In this document: piece after piece, positions 1 through 7,840 of the stretch
Position numbering within the stretch: position 1 is the stretch's first letter
Layout of the letters: the number at the start of each line of letters is the position of its first letter
Source: Psychromonas sp. SA13A
Lineage (GTDB): Bacteria > Pseudomonadota > Gammaproteobacteria > Enterobacterales > Psychromonadaceae
Assembly: GCF_011378715.1 (NCBI RefSeq)
Contig: NZ_WTKU01000026.1
Location: 1-53,507 of the forward strand
Direction: 5' to 3'
Length of the DNA stretch: 53,507 nt
Notes under the pieces: generated by a model
Databases searched by the model: none
What the model was told of the DNA's origin: nothing
What the model saw: only the letters and a program-made list of their open reading frames with translations
Program-made: the position numbers and the translations under genes

Positions 1-402
1 TGCGTGTTGATGACAAATCGGCTAAATCAGTGACTGCTGCTACGATTGCTTTATTGCAACCATTCAAAGGTGCGATATTTACGATCACCGCTGATAATGG
101 TAAAGAATTTGCGTATCATGAAGTGATGACCGAATATTTAAACTGTGATGTTTATTTTGCAGATCCTTATTGTTCGTGGCAAAGAGGTTTGAATGAAAAT
201 ACGAATGGTTTGTTACGACAATATTGGCCGAAATCAACGGACTTTAAAAAAGTATCGCAATCAGAAGTTGAAGATGTAATAGTTAAATTGAATGAAAGGC
301 CAAGAAAGAAACTAAATTACAAAACGCCAGCCAAATTAATGGCTGAACATATGGTAGCTATAGCTGCTTAGTCGTTATGCACTTCAATGTTGAATCCGCC
401 AT
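1..402 (+). mobile_element. Right end of an IS30-family insertion sequence, cut by the window edge
   Basis: The transposase C-terminus is followed, 6 to 30 bases after its stop, by a TGCACTTCAATGTTGAAT-type stretch that looks like the terminal inverted repeat of IS30-family elements. The left end lies outside the window, so neither the repeat pair nor a target-site duplication can be checked. The right boundary near 402 is an estimate. Confidence 0.45.
3..371 (+). CDS. IS30-family transposase, C-terminal part (partial)
   Basis: The reading frame is open from base 3, upstream of the first ATG at base 30, so this is the tail of a longer gene that starts outside the window. It shows the last two parts of an IS30 DDE integrase core: an ITADNGKEF block with the second aspartate, and RGLNENTNGLLRQYWPK with the catalytic glutamate. 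The family-typical tail follows (LNERPRKKLNYKTPAKL). The protein cuts and joins DNA to move the element. Whether the copy is intact cannot be judged because the first catalytic aspartate is not visible. It lies next to a tRNA operon, a common landing zone for mobile DNA. Confidence 0.87.
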   Translation, partial: RVDDKSAKSVTAATIALLQPFKGAIFTITADNGKEFAYHEVMTEYLNCDVYFADPYCSWQRGLNENTNGLLRQYWPKSTDFKKVSQSEVEDVIVKLNERPRKKLNYKTPAKLMAEHMVAIAA

Positions 403-485
403 CTGGTAAAAATGGTAATTACACAGAATTATTTACAGGGTAGATGGCTAAAAAAAACAGTAATCAATCCGCTTTAAATAAACTT

Positions 486-526
486 GGTCACCAAAATGGA
501 CACCATTTGGTCACCGTTTGGTCACC
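486..526. repeat. Four phased copies of the heptamer GGTCACC
   Basis: GGTCACC occurs at 486, 509 and 520, with a one-mismatch copy (GGACACC) at 498. The spacings are 12, 11 and 11 bases, about one helical turn, so all copies face the same side of the DNA. The heptamer is itself palindromic around its centre. The array is consistent with a protein-binding array such as recombinase arm sites or an operator, but no cognate gene is visible here. Confidence 0.6.
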
Positions 527-642
527 GAGCTAAATTTTAGTGTTTTTTTAGTTATTCAAAGCGACTAAAAGTAGTGTTAAAAAAGAGGGAAATTTGAATA
601 ATACTGGTTTAAAACTGGGTTGATATTGTCAAATTAAAGACG

Positions 643-682
643 AAAAAAAACCGCTTTTGCGTTTAAGCATAAAGCGGTTTTC
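643..682 (-). terminator. Distal rho-independent terminator of the tRNA operon
   Basis: An 11-bp perfect stem (647-657 with 671-681) is followed, on the minus strand, by eight T residues (A-run at 643-650). The direction matches the minus-strand tRNA genes. It is the second of two hairpins that share flanks but not stems. Confidence 0.65.
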
Positions 683-684
683 TT

Positions 685-702
685 AATGTGGTCGGTGATA
701 GA
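685..702 (-). repeat. Copy of the tRNA-Pro 3' end
   Basis: These 18 bases are identical to 817-834, which cover the CCA end, discriminator and acceptor strand of the downstream-most tRNA-Pro plus four trailing bases. The match then breaks off. It looks like either the end of a tandem duplication or an attachment-site remnant of an element once integrated in the tRNA-Pro 3' end. Confidence 0.6.
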
Positions 703-773
703 TGGAGCGAATAAGCGACAGCTTAGTGCCTGAGCTATCTTTTTGACTAATTTAGATTTTTTAATAGATTAAG

Positions 774-815
774 ACGAAAAAACCCGTATTACTTTTAAAA
801 AGTAATACGGGTTTC
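774..815 (-). terminator. Proximal rho-independent terminator of the tRNA operon
   Basis: A near-perfect long stem (780-796 with 798-814) is followed on the minus strand by six T residues. It sits directly after the last tRNA-Pro in transcript order, so it is the natural end of the tRNA operon. Confidence 0.75.
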
Positions 816-820
816 AAATG

Positions 821-897
<77 letters not shown>

Positions 898-994
898 AGT
901 ATTTTATTTGTATTTTGTAATAAAAGATTAAACCCTCTGGTCCAACTCTTTTCCAAAACACTGGAGATGCGCTACCAAATTGCGCTAATCACCG
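898..994 (-). pseudogene. tRNA-Pro-like remnant, unit 1
   Basis: On the minus strand this 97-nt unit starts exactly like tRNA-Pro, with an intact acceptor 5' strand and D arm, and later keeps the GGACCAGAGGGT block. The anticodon region is replaced by an unrelated stretch, and the T arm and 3' acceptor strand are lost in AT-rich sequence. It abuts the 5' end of the functional distal tRNA-Pro with no gap. It cannot fold as a normal tRNA. Confidence 0.7.
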
Positions 995-1054
995 ATATTG
1001 TTAATATCTAATTAGTCAGGAATTGTAATTAACTAATTGATATTACTGTTTAAA

Positions 1055-1139
1055 TGGTGCGGAATGAGAGACTTGAACTCTCACATCTTACGATACTAGA
1101 ACCTAAATCTAGCGCGTCTACCAATTCCGCCAATTCCGC
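1055..1139 (-). tRNA. tRNA-Leu (anticodon TAG)
   Basis: This 85-nt class II tRNA has a GCGGAAT/ATTCCGC acceptor stem, discriminator A and an encoded CCA. The anticodon stem CTAGA/TCTAG encloses a TTTAGGT loop. A long variable arm separates the anticodon and T arms, as expected for leucine tRNAs. It is the fourth gene of the operon. Confidence 0.96.
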
Positions 1140-1176
1140 AACGACTTAAACATTTTTAAACTTAAGATTTAAAAAA

Positions 1177-1253
1177 TGGGGCGAATGACGGGGTTTGAAC
1201 CCGCGACAACCGGAATCACAATCCGGGGCTCTACCAACTGAGCTACATCCGCC
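1177..1253 (-). tRNA. tRNA-His (anticodon GTG)
   Basis: The cloverleaf has GTG in the loop TTGTGAT and an encoded CCA. The extra 5' G pairing with discriminator C that marks histidine tRNAs is present, and base 1253 encodes that G at position -1. It is the third gene of the operon. Confidence 0.96.
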
Positions 1254-1271
1254 ACTAAACTTTTTTAAAAA

Positions 1272-1348
1272 TGGTACGCCCTACAGGATTCGAACCTGTG
1301 GCCTACGGCTTAGAAGGCCGTTGCTCTATCCGGCTGAGCTAAGGGCGC
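1272..1348 (-). tRNA. tRNA-Arg (anticodon TCT)
   Basis: This 77-nt cloverleaf has a GCGCCCT/AGGGCGT acceptor stem, anticodon stem ACGGC/GCCGT, loop CTTCTAA and an encoded CCA. It reads AGA codons. It is the second gene of the operon. Confidence 0.96.
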
Positions 1349-1396
1349 AAAAGCAGGATTTATATCTTACAACGATTTCTCATTGTTTTCAAAATG

Positions 1397-1473
<77 letters not shown>

Positions 1474-1569
1474 AGTATTTATTCGCATTTTGTAATATAA
1501 GATCAAACCCTCTGGTCCAACTCTTATTCAAAACACTGGAGATGTGCTAACAAACCACACTTACCACCA
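1474..1569 (-). pseudogene. tRNA-Pro-like remnant, unit 2
   Basis: This 96-nt unit closely resembles unit 1, with the same replaced anticodon region and AT-rich tail, but its acceptor strand and D arm carry more substitutions. It abuts the proximal tRNA-Pro directly. Confidence 0.65.
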
Positions 1570-1664
1570 AGTATTTATTCGTATTTTGTAATATAGGGTC
1601 AAACCCTCTGGTCCAACTCTTATTCAAAACACTGGAGATGAGCTAAAAACTACACTTACCACCG
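1570..1664 (-). pseudogene. tRNA-Pro-like remnant, unit 3
   Basis: A 95-nt tandem neighbour of unit 2 that shares most of its sequence. The tRNA-like part is further decayed. The order unit 3, unit 2, tRNA-Pro suggests repeated tandem duplication followed by decay of the outer copies. Confidence 0.6.
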
Positions 1665-1692
1665 AGTATTTGAGCATTGGATATATTGTAAA
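1665..1692 (-). promoter_or_regulatory. Possible promoter of the tRNA operon
   Basis: On the minus strand TTTACA (1687-1692) lies 16 bases before AATACT (1665-1670). The -10 match is only four of six. AAATACT also precedes each repeat unit, so this element may be repeat-derived. Confidence 0.3.
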
Positions 1693-2017
1693 TAACGCTA
1701 TCCGCTCTGTTCATTATTAATCAATGTATATGTTATCACATCTTATTAACTGAACTGTTGAAGCAACTCATCTTTGTAAGAACTTAATGCCTGTCAACGA
1801 GGCGAGATATTACTGAGTTGGGTTGTGATCGTCAAACTTTATTTGCATATATTTTTCCGCTTGCCGAATAATTAAACGCATTGTCTACAATTAATTCGTT
1901 CTTAGTATCATTTTTAGCATTTAATGGTTTGTAACGTCATTTTTTTAAACTTAATTTAAGCTGATTTGATAAGCTATACAAAATATGTTCATGAATTAAA
2001 TATCATTTTAATCAAAC

Positions 2018-2046
2018 TTGGTACAATATTGTTCAATTGTTATAAC
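2018..2046 (+). promoter_or_regulatory. Likely promoter of the DUF3014 gene
   Basis: TTGGTA (2018-2023) and TATAAC (2041-2046) are separated by 17 bases. They lie about 36 bases ahead of the ATG at 2082, which is preceded by GGAG. Confidence 0.5.
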
Positions 2047-2081
2047 TTCAGTCTATCTATTATTAACGGAGCGCACTAAGC

Positions 2082-3092
2082 ATGGCTTACCCCGATACAA
2101 AAAAAGAGAAAGCCTATTCATGGCTTAATATTGTGCTTATATTAACTTGCCTCACAATGTTTGGCGCAAGCACCTATTTTTTCGCTTATCCAGATACTGC
2201 ACCGCAATTGATTCAACGTTTAGGACTGACACCTTATTTCAACGATAAGATGGAGAAATTAGCGGCGTTAAAACAAACTCAGCAACAGGAGGCGATGGCC
2301 CAACCAAAACAAGAAACGGTTGTAATTGAAGAAACGCTCGACGTTGAACAGGCAGAAATAGTTCAAAAAGAGGAAGATCTGTTAGTGGCTTCGGCTTTAG
2401 GTGAATTACCAAATTCTTCGGCACAATCTACTGAAGTTGTTATTGACCCTAATTTACCTTTGATCGACGAGTCTGATCCCGTGGTATTAGAAGCGATTGA
2501 AGAGTTTAGTGAACAGACATTAATTGTTGATAATTTATTAGAGCAAGATCTGTTACGCAGCACGGTGGTATTTATCGATAACTTTAGCCGTGGTGAGTTT
2601 CTTGCTAGCTTTAGTCCATTGATGGCGACTGACATACCATTTCGTAAAAAAGAGAGTAACGGTAAAACTTATGTATCTGTCCTTAATTATCATCGCTATG
2701 ATAACTACACAAAATATGTAAACTCAATTGACAGTGAAAAAATTGTGGCAACCTACCATATGTTGAAACCACTCATTGACCAAACTTATGCAGAGATTTC
2801 GTTACCAGGCGCAGACTTTGATGACGTGTTAAATGATGCGATTGAAATGGCGTTAAGCGTGCCCGTTATCAATGGCCCCATCTCATTAAAGTCCCCTTCT
2901 GTGATGTACTTATATAATAATCCAACATTAGAAGCATTAAATCATGCACAAAAACTATTACTGAGATTAGGTGGAAAAAATCTTACTATCATACAAGCCA
3001 AATTAGTCGAGATTCAGGCACAGTTAATGTCACAATCAACTGACCCCGTTGAATTGAATATACTCAATACACCTGCTAATGAAATAGATTAA
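2082..3092 (+). CDS. DUF3014 family inner-membrane-anchored protein
   Basis: The 336-residue protein has a short cytoplasmic start, one transmembrane helix at about residues 15-35, an acidic Gln/Glu-rich linker to about residue 120, and a C-terminal domain that matches the DUF3014 pattern (DPVVLEAIEEF, then LRSTVVFIDNFSRGE, then a YHRYDNYTKYV block). The family is common in marine gammaproteobacteria and has no established biochemical role. The topology implies a periplasmic domain on a single anchor. GGAG at 2068-2071 supports the ATG start. The gene stands alone, with its own promoter-like element and a very strong terminator. Confidence 0.85.
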   Translation: MAYPDTKKEKAYSWLNIVLILTCLTMFGASTYFFAYPDTAPQLIQRLGLTPYFNDKMEKLAALKQTQQQEAMAQPKQETVVIEETLDVEQAEIVQKEEDLLVASALGELPNSSAQSTEVVIDPNLPLIDESDPVVLEAIEEFSEQTLIVDNLLEQDLLRSTVVFIDNFSRGEFLASFSPLMATDIPFRKKESNGKTYVSVLNYHRYDNYTKYVNSIDSEKIVATYHMLKPLIDQTYAEISLPGADFDDVLNDAIEMALSVPVINGPISLKSPSVMYLYNNPTLEALNHAQKLLLRLGGKNLTIIQAKLVEIQAQLMSQSTDPVELNILNTPANEID

Positions 3093-3128
3093 AGCAAACT
3101 ACTTTAACTAAACCAACCAAACCAACTA

Positions 3129-3170
3129 AAAGAGCCCCTTTCAAACCAGTTTTGAAAGGGGCTCTTTTTT
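3129..3170 (+). terminator. Strong rho-independent terminator
   Basis: A perfect 15-bp stem (3131-3145 with 3151-3165) has a five-base loop and a T-run to 3170. It ends the DUF3014 transcript. The A-rich left flank means it may also stop the converging minus-strand operon. Confidence 0.9.
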
Positions 3171-3298
3171 GATACGTTGCCTCACATTGTTTAACTCAGC
3201 TGAATTCAGTTATTAAGCTAGATTTTTCATGAAACCACTATTCAAAACGCCACGGTTAATAACCCAAGATTCATAACACTGCTATTCTTAACTGCTAA

Positions 3299-5071
3299 TT
3301 ATTTATAATGGATATTAGTTATCCAAACTGTTTGATAGGGACTTAATACTATCAACTCTTGTTGCATATCTAGCGGTTCACCCGAAATCAATTCAATCCA
3401 GTTATCAGTCATAATCAAATTTAACTCTTGAATTGATAACTCCATGTCGTGGTCAGTAATATTGTTAATACAAAAAATACTCTGTTTTCTGTCTAGGCTT
3501 TGTCTCCAAAATCCAAATAATTGCAAACCTAAATGTAGCGTAAACTGAGTTGCATTAGGGTGGAATGCAGGTTGCTTAATGCGAATATCAAGTAACTCTT
3601 TAAGTGATGCTAATACAATCGCATGATGGTCGCTCTTATCCGCTAGGTTTTCTTCAAGCTCTTGATAGTCCCAACGATGACGATTGATAGAGCGATTTTG
3701 CTGTGTATTAGCGACTTTTTCATAATCGTTCTGCGTGCCTAGCAAGCTGTGAATGTATACGCCAGGAATTCCCTCTAATGCGAACATGACAGCGTGTGCG
3801 CAAATAAATCGCTCTAAACCGAAGCTATCAGCTCCTTTTGTTGTGCCTTGCAGTGCATCGAACAATGCGATGTTAATTTCATAGGCTTTTTGCTGCCCTA
3901 ACGCTGTGCTACGCCATGAGACTTTGCCACCGAACGATTGCATGGTTTCAACTAAGGTAGTGAGCTCATAGTCGTTTAGTAATCCTTCCGCAGGACGTAA
4001 GCCAATACCATCATGAGATGCAATGAAATTAAAATAAGCGGTGCCATTTTGGGAAGGAGGCATACTCATCAACCAACGCTTTAGATATAAACAGTTACCG
4101 GTGACTAAGCTATTAATTAGTAAAGGCGGTAATGAAAAGTTATAAATAGCGTGTGCTTCATTGGCATTACCAAAATAGGTGAGGTTTTGAGTATTAGGAA
4201 TATTCGTTTCAGTAATAATAACGGCATCTGCTTCTGCATGCTCTAATAATGTTCTTAATAAACGGATGACCTCATGGGTCTCAGGTAAATTGATTGAACT
4301 ACTATTCAATTTTTTCCATAAAAATGCGACGGCATCAAACCTAAATATTTTAACGCCTCTATCGAGGTATAAACGGATAATGTCGACAAAACTTTTTAAC
4401 ACTTCAGGGTTTCTAAAATCGAAATCTACTTGATCGTGACTAAAGGTACACCACACATGCTGTGTGCCCTTACCGGTTTCAGTTTTTCTTAATAAATCAG
4501 AAGTACGTGGCCTCACCACCGCTGATAAATCATCTTCCGGCGATGCCGTATAGAAAAAGTCATGGCCTATCCCCTCCCCTTTGATGAAGTTATCAAACCA
4601 TGCACTTCGACTGGAACAATGATTAATCACTAGGTCAGACATTAAACGGCGATCTTTTGCTATTGCTTGTATCTCATCCCAGCCGCCTAAGGACTCATTA
4701 ACGCTGGAGTAATCAATAACGGAAAATCCGTCGTCCGAGCTATAGGGAAAGAACGGCAAAATATGAACGCTATTAACAGTGTCACCTAAATAATTATCCA
4801 TAAAGTGTTTTAATGTCACTAACGGTTTTTCATCTGGCTTTAATAATGAATCTCCATAGGTGATCATCACAACATCTTGTTGTGACCAATGACTTTTGTA
4901 AGCAACGGGCGTTGAACAAGCTTCATCTAAACGCATTAATTTAATCAATTGTTCACTAAGTTCTTCACAACTAATGTTCAGCTCAACTTCTTTATAAATA
5001 ATGTTAAGTTGTTGCACTAATTTATTTTTTAACATGGTTAGCGGCGCTTCCATGTCGTTTATTTCATCCAT
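3299..5071 (-). CDS. GH13_18 sugar phosphorylase, probably glucosylglycerate phosphorylase
   Basis: The 590-residue protein belongs to the sucrose-phosphorylase-like GH13 subfamily. Visible motifs are [20 protein letters not shown] near residue 102, the nucleophile in FRFDAVAF (D246), the acid/base in ITETNIP (E288), and the third acid in ASHDGIG (D354). Members break alpha-glucosides with phosphate to give glucose 1-phosphate. Subfamily members act on sucrose, sucrose 6-phosphate, glucosylglycerol or glucosylglycerate. The neighbours here make glucosylglycerate, so glucosylglycerate phosphorylase is the best guess by context. It is the last gene of a three-gene operon, 104 bases after gpgS. 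AAGGAG lies ahead of the ATG. No transporter is adjacent, so internal turnover is more likely than uptake. Confidence 0.82.
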   Translation of the reverse strand: MDEINDMEAPLTMLKNKLVQQLNIIYKEVELNISCEELSEQLIKLMRLDEACSTPVAYKSHWSQQDVVMITYGDSLLKPDEKPLVTLKHFMDNYLGDTVNSVHILPFFPYSSDDGFSVIDYSSVNESLGGWDEIQAIAKDRRLMSDLVINHCSSRSAWFDNFIKGEGIGHDFFYTASPEDDLSAVVRPRTSDLLRKTETGKGTQHVWCTFSHDQVDFDFRNPEVLKSFVDIIRLYLDRGVKIFRFDAVAFLWKKLNSSSINLPETHEVIRLLRTLLEHAEADAVIITETNIPNTQNLTYFGNANEAHAIYNFSLPPLLINSLVTGNCLYLKRWLMSMPPSQNGTAYFNFIASHDGIGLRPAEGLLNDYELTTLVETMQSFGGKVSWRSTALGQQKAYEINIALFDALQGTTKGADSFGLERFICAHAVMFALEGIPGVYIHSLLGTQNDYEKVANTQQNRSINRHRWDYQELEENLADKSDHHAIVLASLKELLDIRIKQPAFHPNATQFTLHLGLQLFGFWRQSLDRKQSIFCINNITDHDMELSIQELNLIMTDNWIELISGEPLDMQQELIVLSPYQTVWITNIHYK

Positions 5072-5175
5072 TCATTTCTCCTTGTGCACGCGACCCAATG
5101 TTTATTTTAAAAACAGTATTTATTTTGAAGTACTCAAACCTAAACTAACTCTATCTGTAATAATCCCTACTTTAT

Positions 5176-6399
5176 TTATTCACTAAATTCTTGGTGATCT
5201 AACTCTACTGCTTCTTTTAATTGTTCTAATACATCGGGCATGGCGCTGATCACTCGACTCCAAGAGGGAATAAAAGGCGTATCCATTGGTTTATCTAAAA
5301 ATATTTGACCTGCGGTCATGACGTTTTCAGCAAACATTTCAATCGCTTTTTCTTCATTATGAATATCCAAACTTAAACCATTCATCATTGCGTCACCGCG
5401 ATACATCTCTAAATAATCTAATGCAATACGATAGTAAGTTGCTTTAAGCGTACGAATACTTTCAGTGCTGAATGTTTCACCCTGTGTCGCTAATTTACGG
5501 ATGAATGCTTTGCTGATATCAATGGACATTTTTGATAAACCGCCTTCTACACTTTCTAAAGAAAGGTCTTGATGCTTATGATCATAGGCATCTGAAATAT
5601 CCACCTGACAAGTACGATTACTTGCGTAGTTACGGTGCATTTCTGATAATACGCCTATCTCTAATCCCCAATCACTTGGAATGCGTAAATCGCTTAATAC
5701 ATCTTTGCGGAAAGAGAATTCACCCGCTAATGGATAAAGAAAGCTATCAATGAACTCTAAGTACTCATTATGACCAATGGTTTTCTTCAAGGCTTTGACC
5801 AAAGGCGTAACTAATAAACGTGACACTCGACCGTTAATTTTACCGTCTGCTACTCGTGAGTAAAAACCTTTGCAGAACTCGTAATTAAAACCAGGATTAG
5901 CGACAGGGTAAATTAACCTTGCTAATAAAGAACGATCATAGGTGACAATGTCACAGTCATGTAATGCAACTGATTCGGCTTTACCAGAAGCTAAGGTATA
6001 ACCCATGCAATACCAAACATTACGCCCTTTACCTAATTCCTTAGGTGCGACTCCCAGTGCTTGCAATTTAGCATCTAGCGCTTTTAACCTTGGTCCCTCG
6101 TTCCATAATACACGGTGATGTTGAGGCAATTTTTTAAAGAATTTGAGGGCATGACGGTATTGCTCTTCACTTGCACGGTCTAAGCCGACAACGATTTCAG
6201 ATAAGTAAGGCACCTCACAAAGGTGATCCACAATATCAGGGAATGCATCCCCTTCTAATTCAGAGAAAAGTGAAGGTAAGATTAACCCCATCGGGCGTGT
6301 TGAAGAAAAGGTTTTTAGCTCAGCTTCAAGATCTTCATTACTACGTTGTCTTAAATTGTGCATTGTAGTAACAATGCCATTTTGATAAAAATCAGCCAT
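5176..6399 (-). CDS. gpgS: Glucosyl-3-phosphoglycerate synthase (GT81)
   Basis: The 407-residue protein transfers glucose from an NDP-glucose to 3-phosphoglycerate, the first step of glucosylglycerate synthesis. The metal-binding DXD motif is seen as HDCDIVTYD (D148, D150), with a downstream NYEFCKGFYSR segment. The late WGLEIGVLSEMHRN block is typical of GpgS and the related mannosyl enzymes. The length fits the GpgS family. AAGGAA precedes the ATG. It starts 16 bases after the upstream phosphatase gene, which points to co-transcription and coupled two-step synthesis of a negatively charged compatible solute, used by bacteria under salt stress or nitrogen limitation. Confidence 0.88.
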   Translation of the reverse strand: MADFYQNGIVTTMHNLRQRSNEDLEAELKTFSSTRPMGLILPSLFSELEGDAFPDIVDHLCEVPYLSEIVVGLDRASEEQYRHALKFFKKLPQHHRVLWNEGPRLKALDAKLQALGVAPKELGKGRNVWYCMGYTLASGKAESVALHDCDIVTYDRSLLARLIYPVANPGFNYEFCKGFYSRVADGKINGRVSRLLVTPLVKALKKTIGHNEYLEFIDSFLYPLAGEFSFRKDVLSDLRIPSDWGLEIGVLSEMHRNYASNRTCQVDISDAYDHKHQDLSLESVEGGLSKMSIDISKAFIRKLATQGETFSTESIRTLKATYYRIALDYLEMYRGDAMMNGLSLDIHNEEKAIEMFAENVMTAGQIFLDKPMDTPFIPSWSRVISAMPDVLEQLKEAVELDHQEFSE

Positions 6400-6415
6400 T
6401 ATTCAGTTCCTTAAT

Positions 6416-7402
6416 TTAATAAATTTGTGTCGATGATAAAATTTTATTTAAACATTCAGTCCAACCTGCAGGGCCATATAAATGACTTTGGTAAACATGT
6501 TCTGTACGCGATAAGGGTGGGAAATCATGCACTGGTGAGCGTACCTGCACAGCAATAGTTGCTTGCTCTAGCATCGCAATATCATTTTTACCATCGCCCA
6601 TCGCAATACTGATGACTTGCTTATTCGATTCATTGTTTTGCAATAGAGCCTGTTGTAATGGCAATAAAGAGGATGTATTTGCAAGTGTAGTTGAAGACGT
6701 TACTGATTGTATAGTTGAAGCATTATCTAAAGATGAAGTTGAAGGAGGTGCTGACACTGTTATTTGAGCATCTTGTTCCTGTAAATCTTGTTGTAAATAT
6801 AGCTCCGTTAACCATTGTTGTGCCAGACCTTTATCGCAATGTCCACTGATATGTAGAAAACGCCCGCCTTCTAATACGTTGGCGCCTAAGTGACGCATAA
6901 GATTACTAAATTCTGTTTTTTGTAGGTCATCTCCCAACCAATTTAAAGGCTCTCCATATTGACGCTGCTTAGCCATTGCTGCATTTTCAATACTTAGTCC
7001 TGTCAATTCAGCAAGCTGTTCATTACTCATTTCAGAGAAACCTTGAAACAGGTGTTGGTATGCACTTGCTTCACTATTCAACAATTGCAGCCAATATGAT
7101 TTCTCTTTAGAAAAAGATTTAACCCAGTACTTCCCCTGCTCGAGTGTATCGGCAGGTTGTTGTTTGAAATAATTAATAGGGATAAAAACGGCAGCACCAT
7201 TTTCAATAATAAAAGGAGAGGATAAATCCAGCTGTTCCCGTATTAAGGAGATTTCAGGTAGCGTTTTACTACTATTAGGAATGATGTCTATCGCGTTTAA
7301 CTTCAACGTTGCTATCATTTCTGTGGCATCGTCAGTTTGATAGGTGTAATGATCTAATAATGTTCCATCTAAATCGGTAAAAACCAATATTTTTTTAAGC
7401 AT
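6416..7402 (-). CDS. MPGP-family HAD phosphatase, probable glucosyl-3-phosphoglycerate phosphatase
   Basis: This HAD hydrolase of the mannosyl-3-phosphoglycerate phosphatase type removes the phosphate made by the neighbouring synthase. Motif I is FTDLDGTLLD (D10, D12), motif II includes NSSKT at 43-47, IIENGA lies near 65, and motif IV is GDGKND (269-274). At 328 residues it is about 50 longer than usual. The excess sits at residues 203-248 as a Ser/Thr/Gln-rich low-complexity stretch between the cap domain and motif IV. First gene of the operon. GGGG lies ahead of the ATG, and a TATAAT is present on the minus strand at 7462-7467. E. coli YedP belongs to the same family, so a mannosyl substrate is possible, but linkage to gpgS favours the glucosyl compound. 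Confidence 0.83.
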   Translation of the reverse strand: MLKKILVFTDLDGTLLDHYTYQTDDATEMIATLKLNAIDIIPNSSKTLPEISLIREQLDLSSPFIIENGAAVFIPINYFKQQPADTLEQGKYWVKSFSKEKSYWLQLLNSEASAYQHLFQGFSEMSNEQLAELTGLSIENAAMAKQRQYGEPLNWLGDDLQKTEFSNLMRHLGANVLEGGRFLHISGHCDKGLAQQWLTELYLQQDLQEQDAQITVSAPPSTSSLDNASTIQSVTSSTTLANTSSLLPLQQALLQNNESNKQVISIAMGDGKNDIAMLEQATIAVQVRSPVHDFPPLSRTEHVYQSHLYGPAGWTECLNKILSSTQIY

Positions 7403-7840
7403 TAATTCCCCATTTGTTGAGCAGCACCTGATTGCTAAAACTTACTACTTAATTAACTATAATTATATAGCCTTGGGTAGGGCCAACTAACAAAAAAATC
7501 AAATAACCTCTGCTTTTGATGGGGCCAACAGTGAAAATTAAGACACTATTGTTATAATTTATACTCACTATTTCGCCATGCAAGGTGATAATTATAACAA
7601 CAGCTTATTACAAGCCACTTTCACCCCCTCCCAATAAATAGCATTCATAAACAATGACTTAAATTGTGATAATTTCTTGTTAAATCTAAGTCATCAAATA
7701 TACAATCATTCTACATGACAAAATAAATTAAAAAAAACAAACTGGCACTTGAAATAACCGTCGCATTGATCAGTTCATGTTTTTTTAACAATCCGTTGAT
7801 CGTATTTATTTTCGAATCTGATTGATACATGGTATACCCC
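7403..7840. other. Intergenic region with an 11-bp inverted repeat
   Basis: No gene is seen. TTGTTATAATT at 7549-7559 is mirrored perfectly at 7590-7600, so a TATAAT lies on both strands, facing each other. A separate minus-strand TATAAT at 7462-7467 could be the -10 element of the glucosylglycerate operon; no good -35 accompanies it. Confidence 0.5.
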
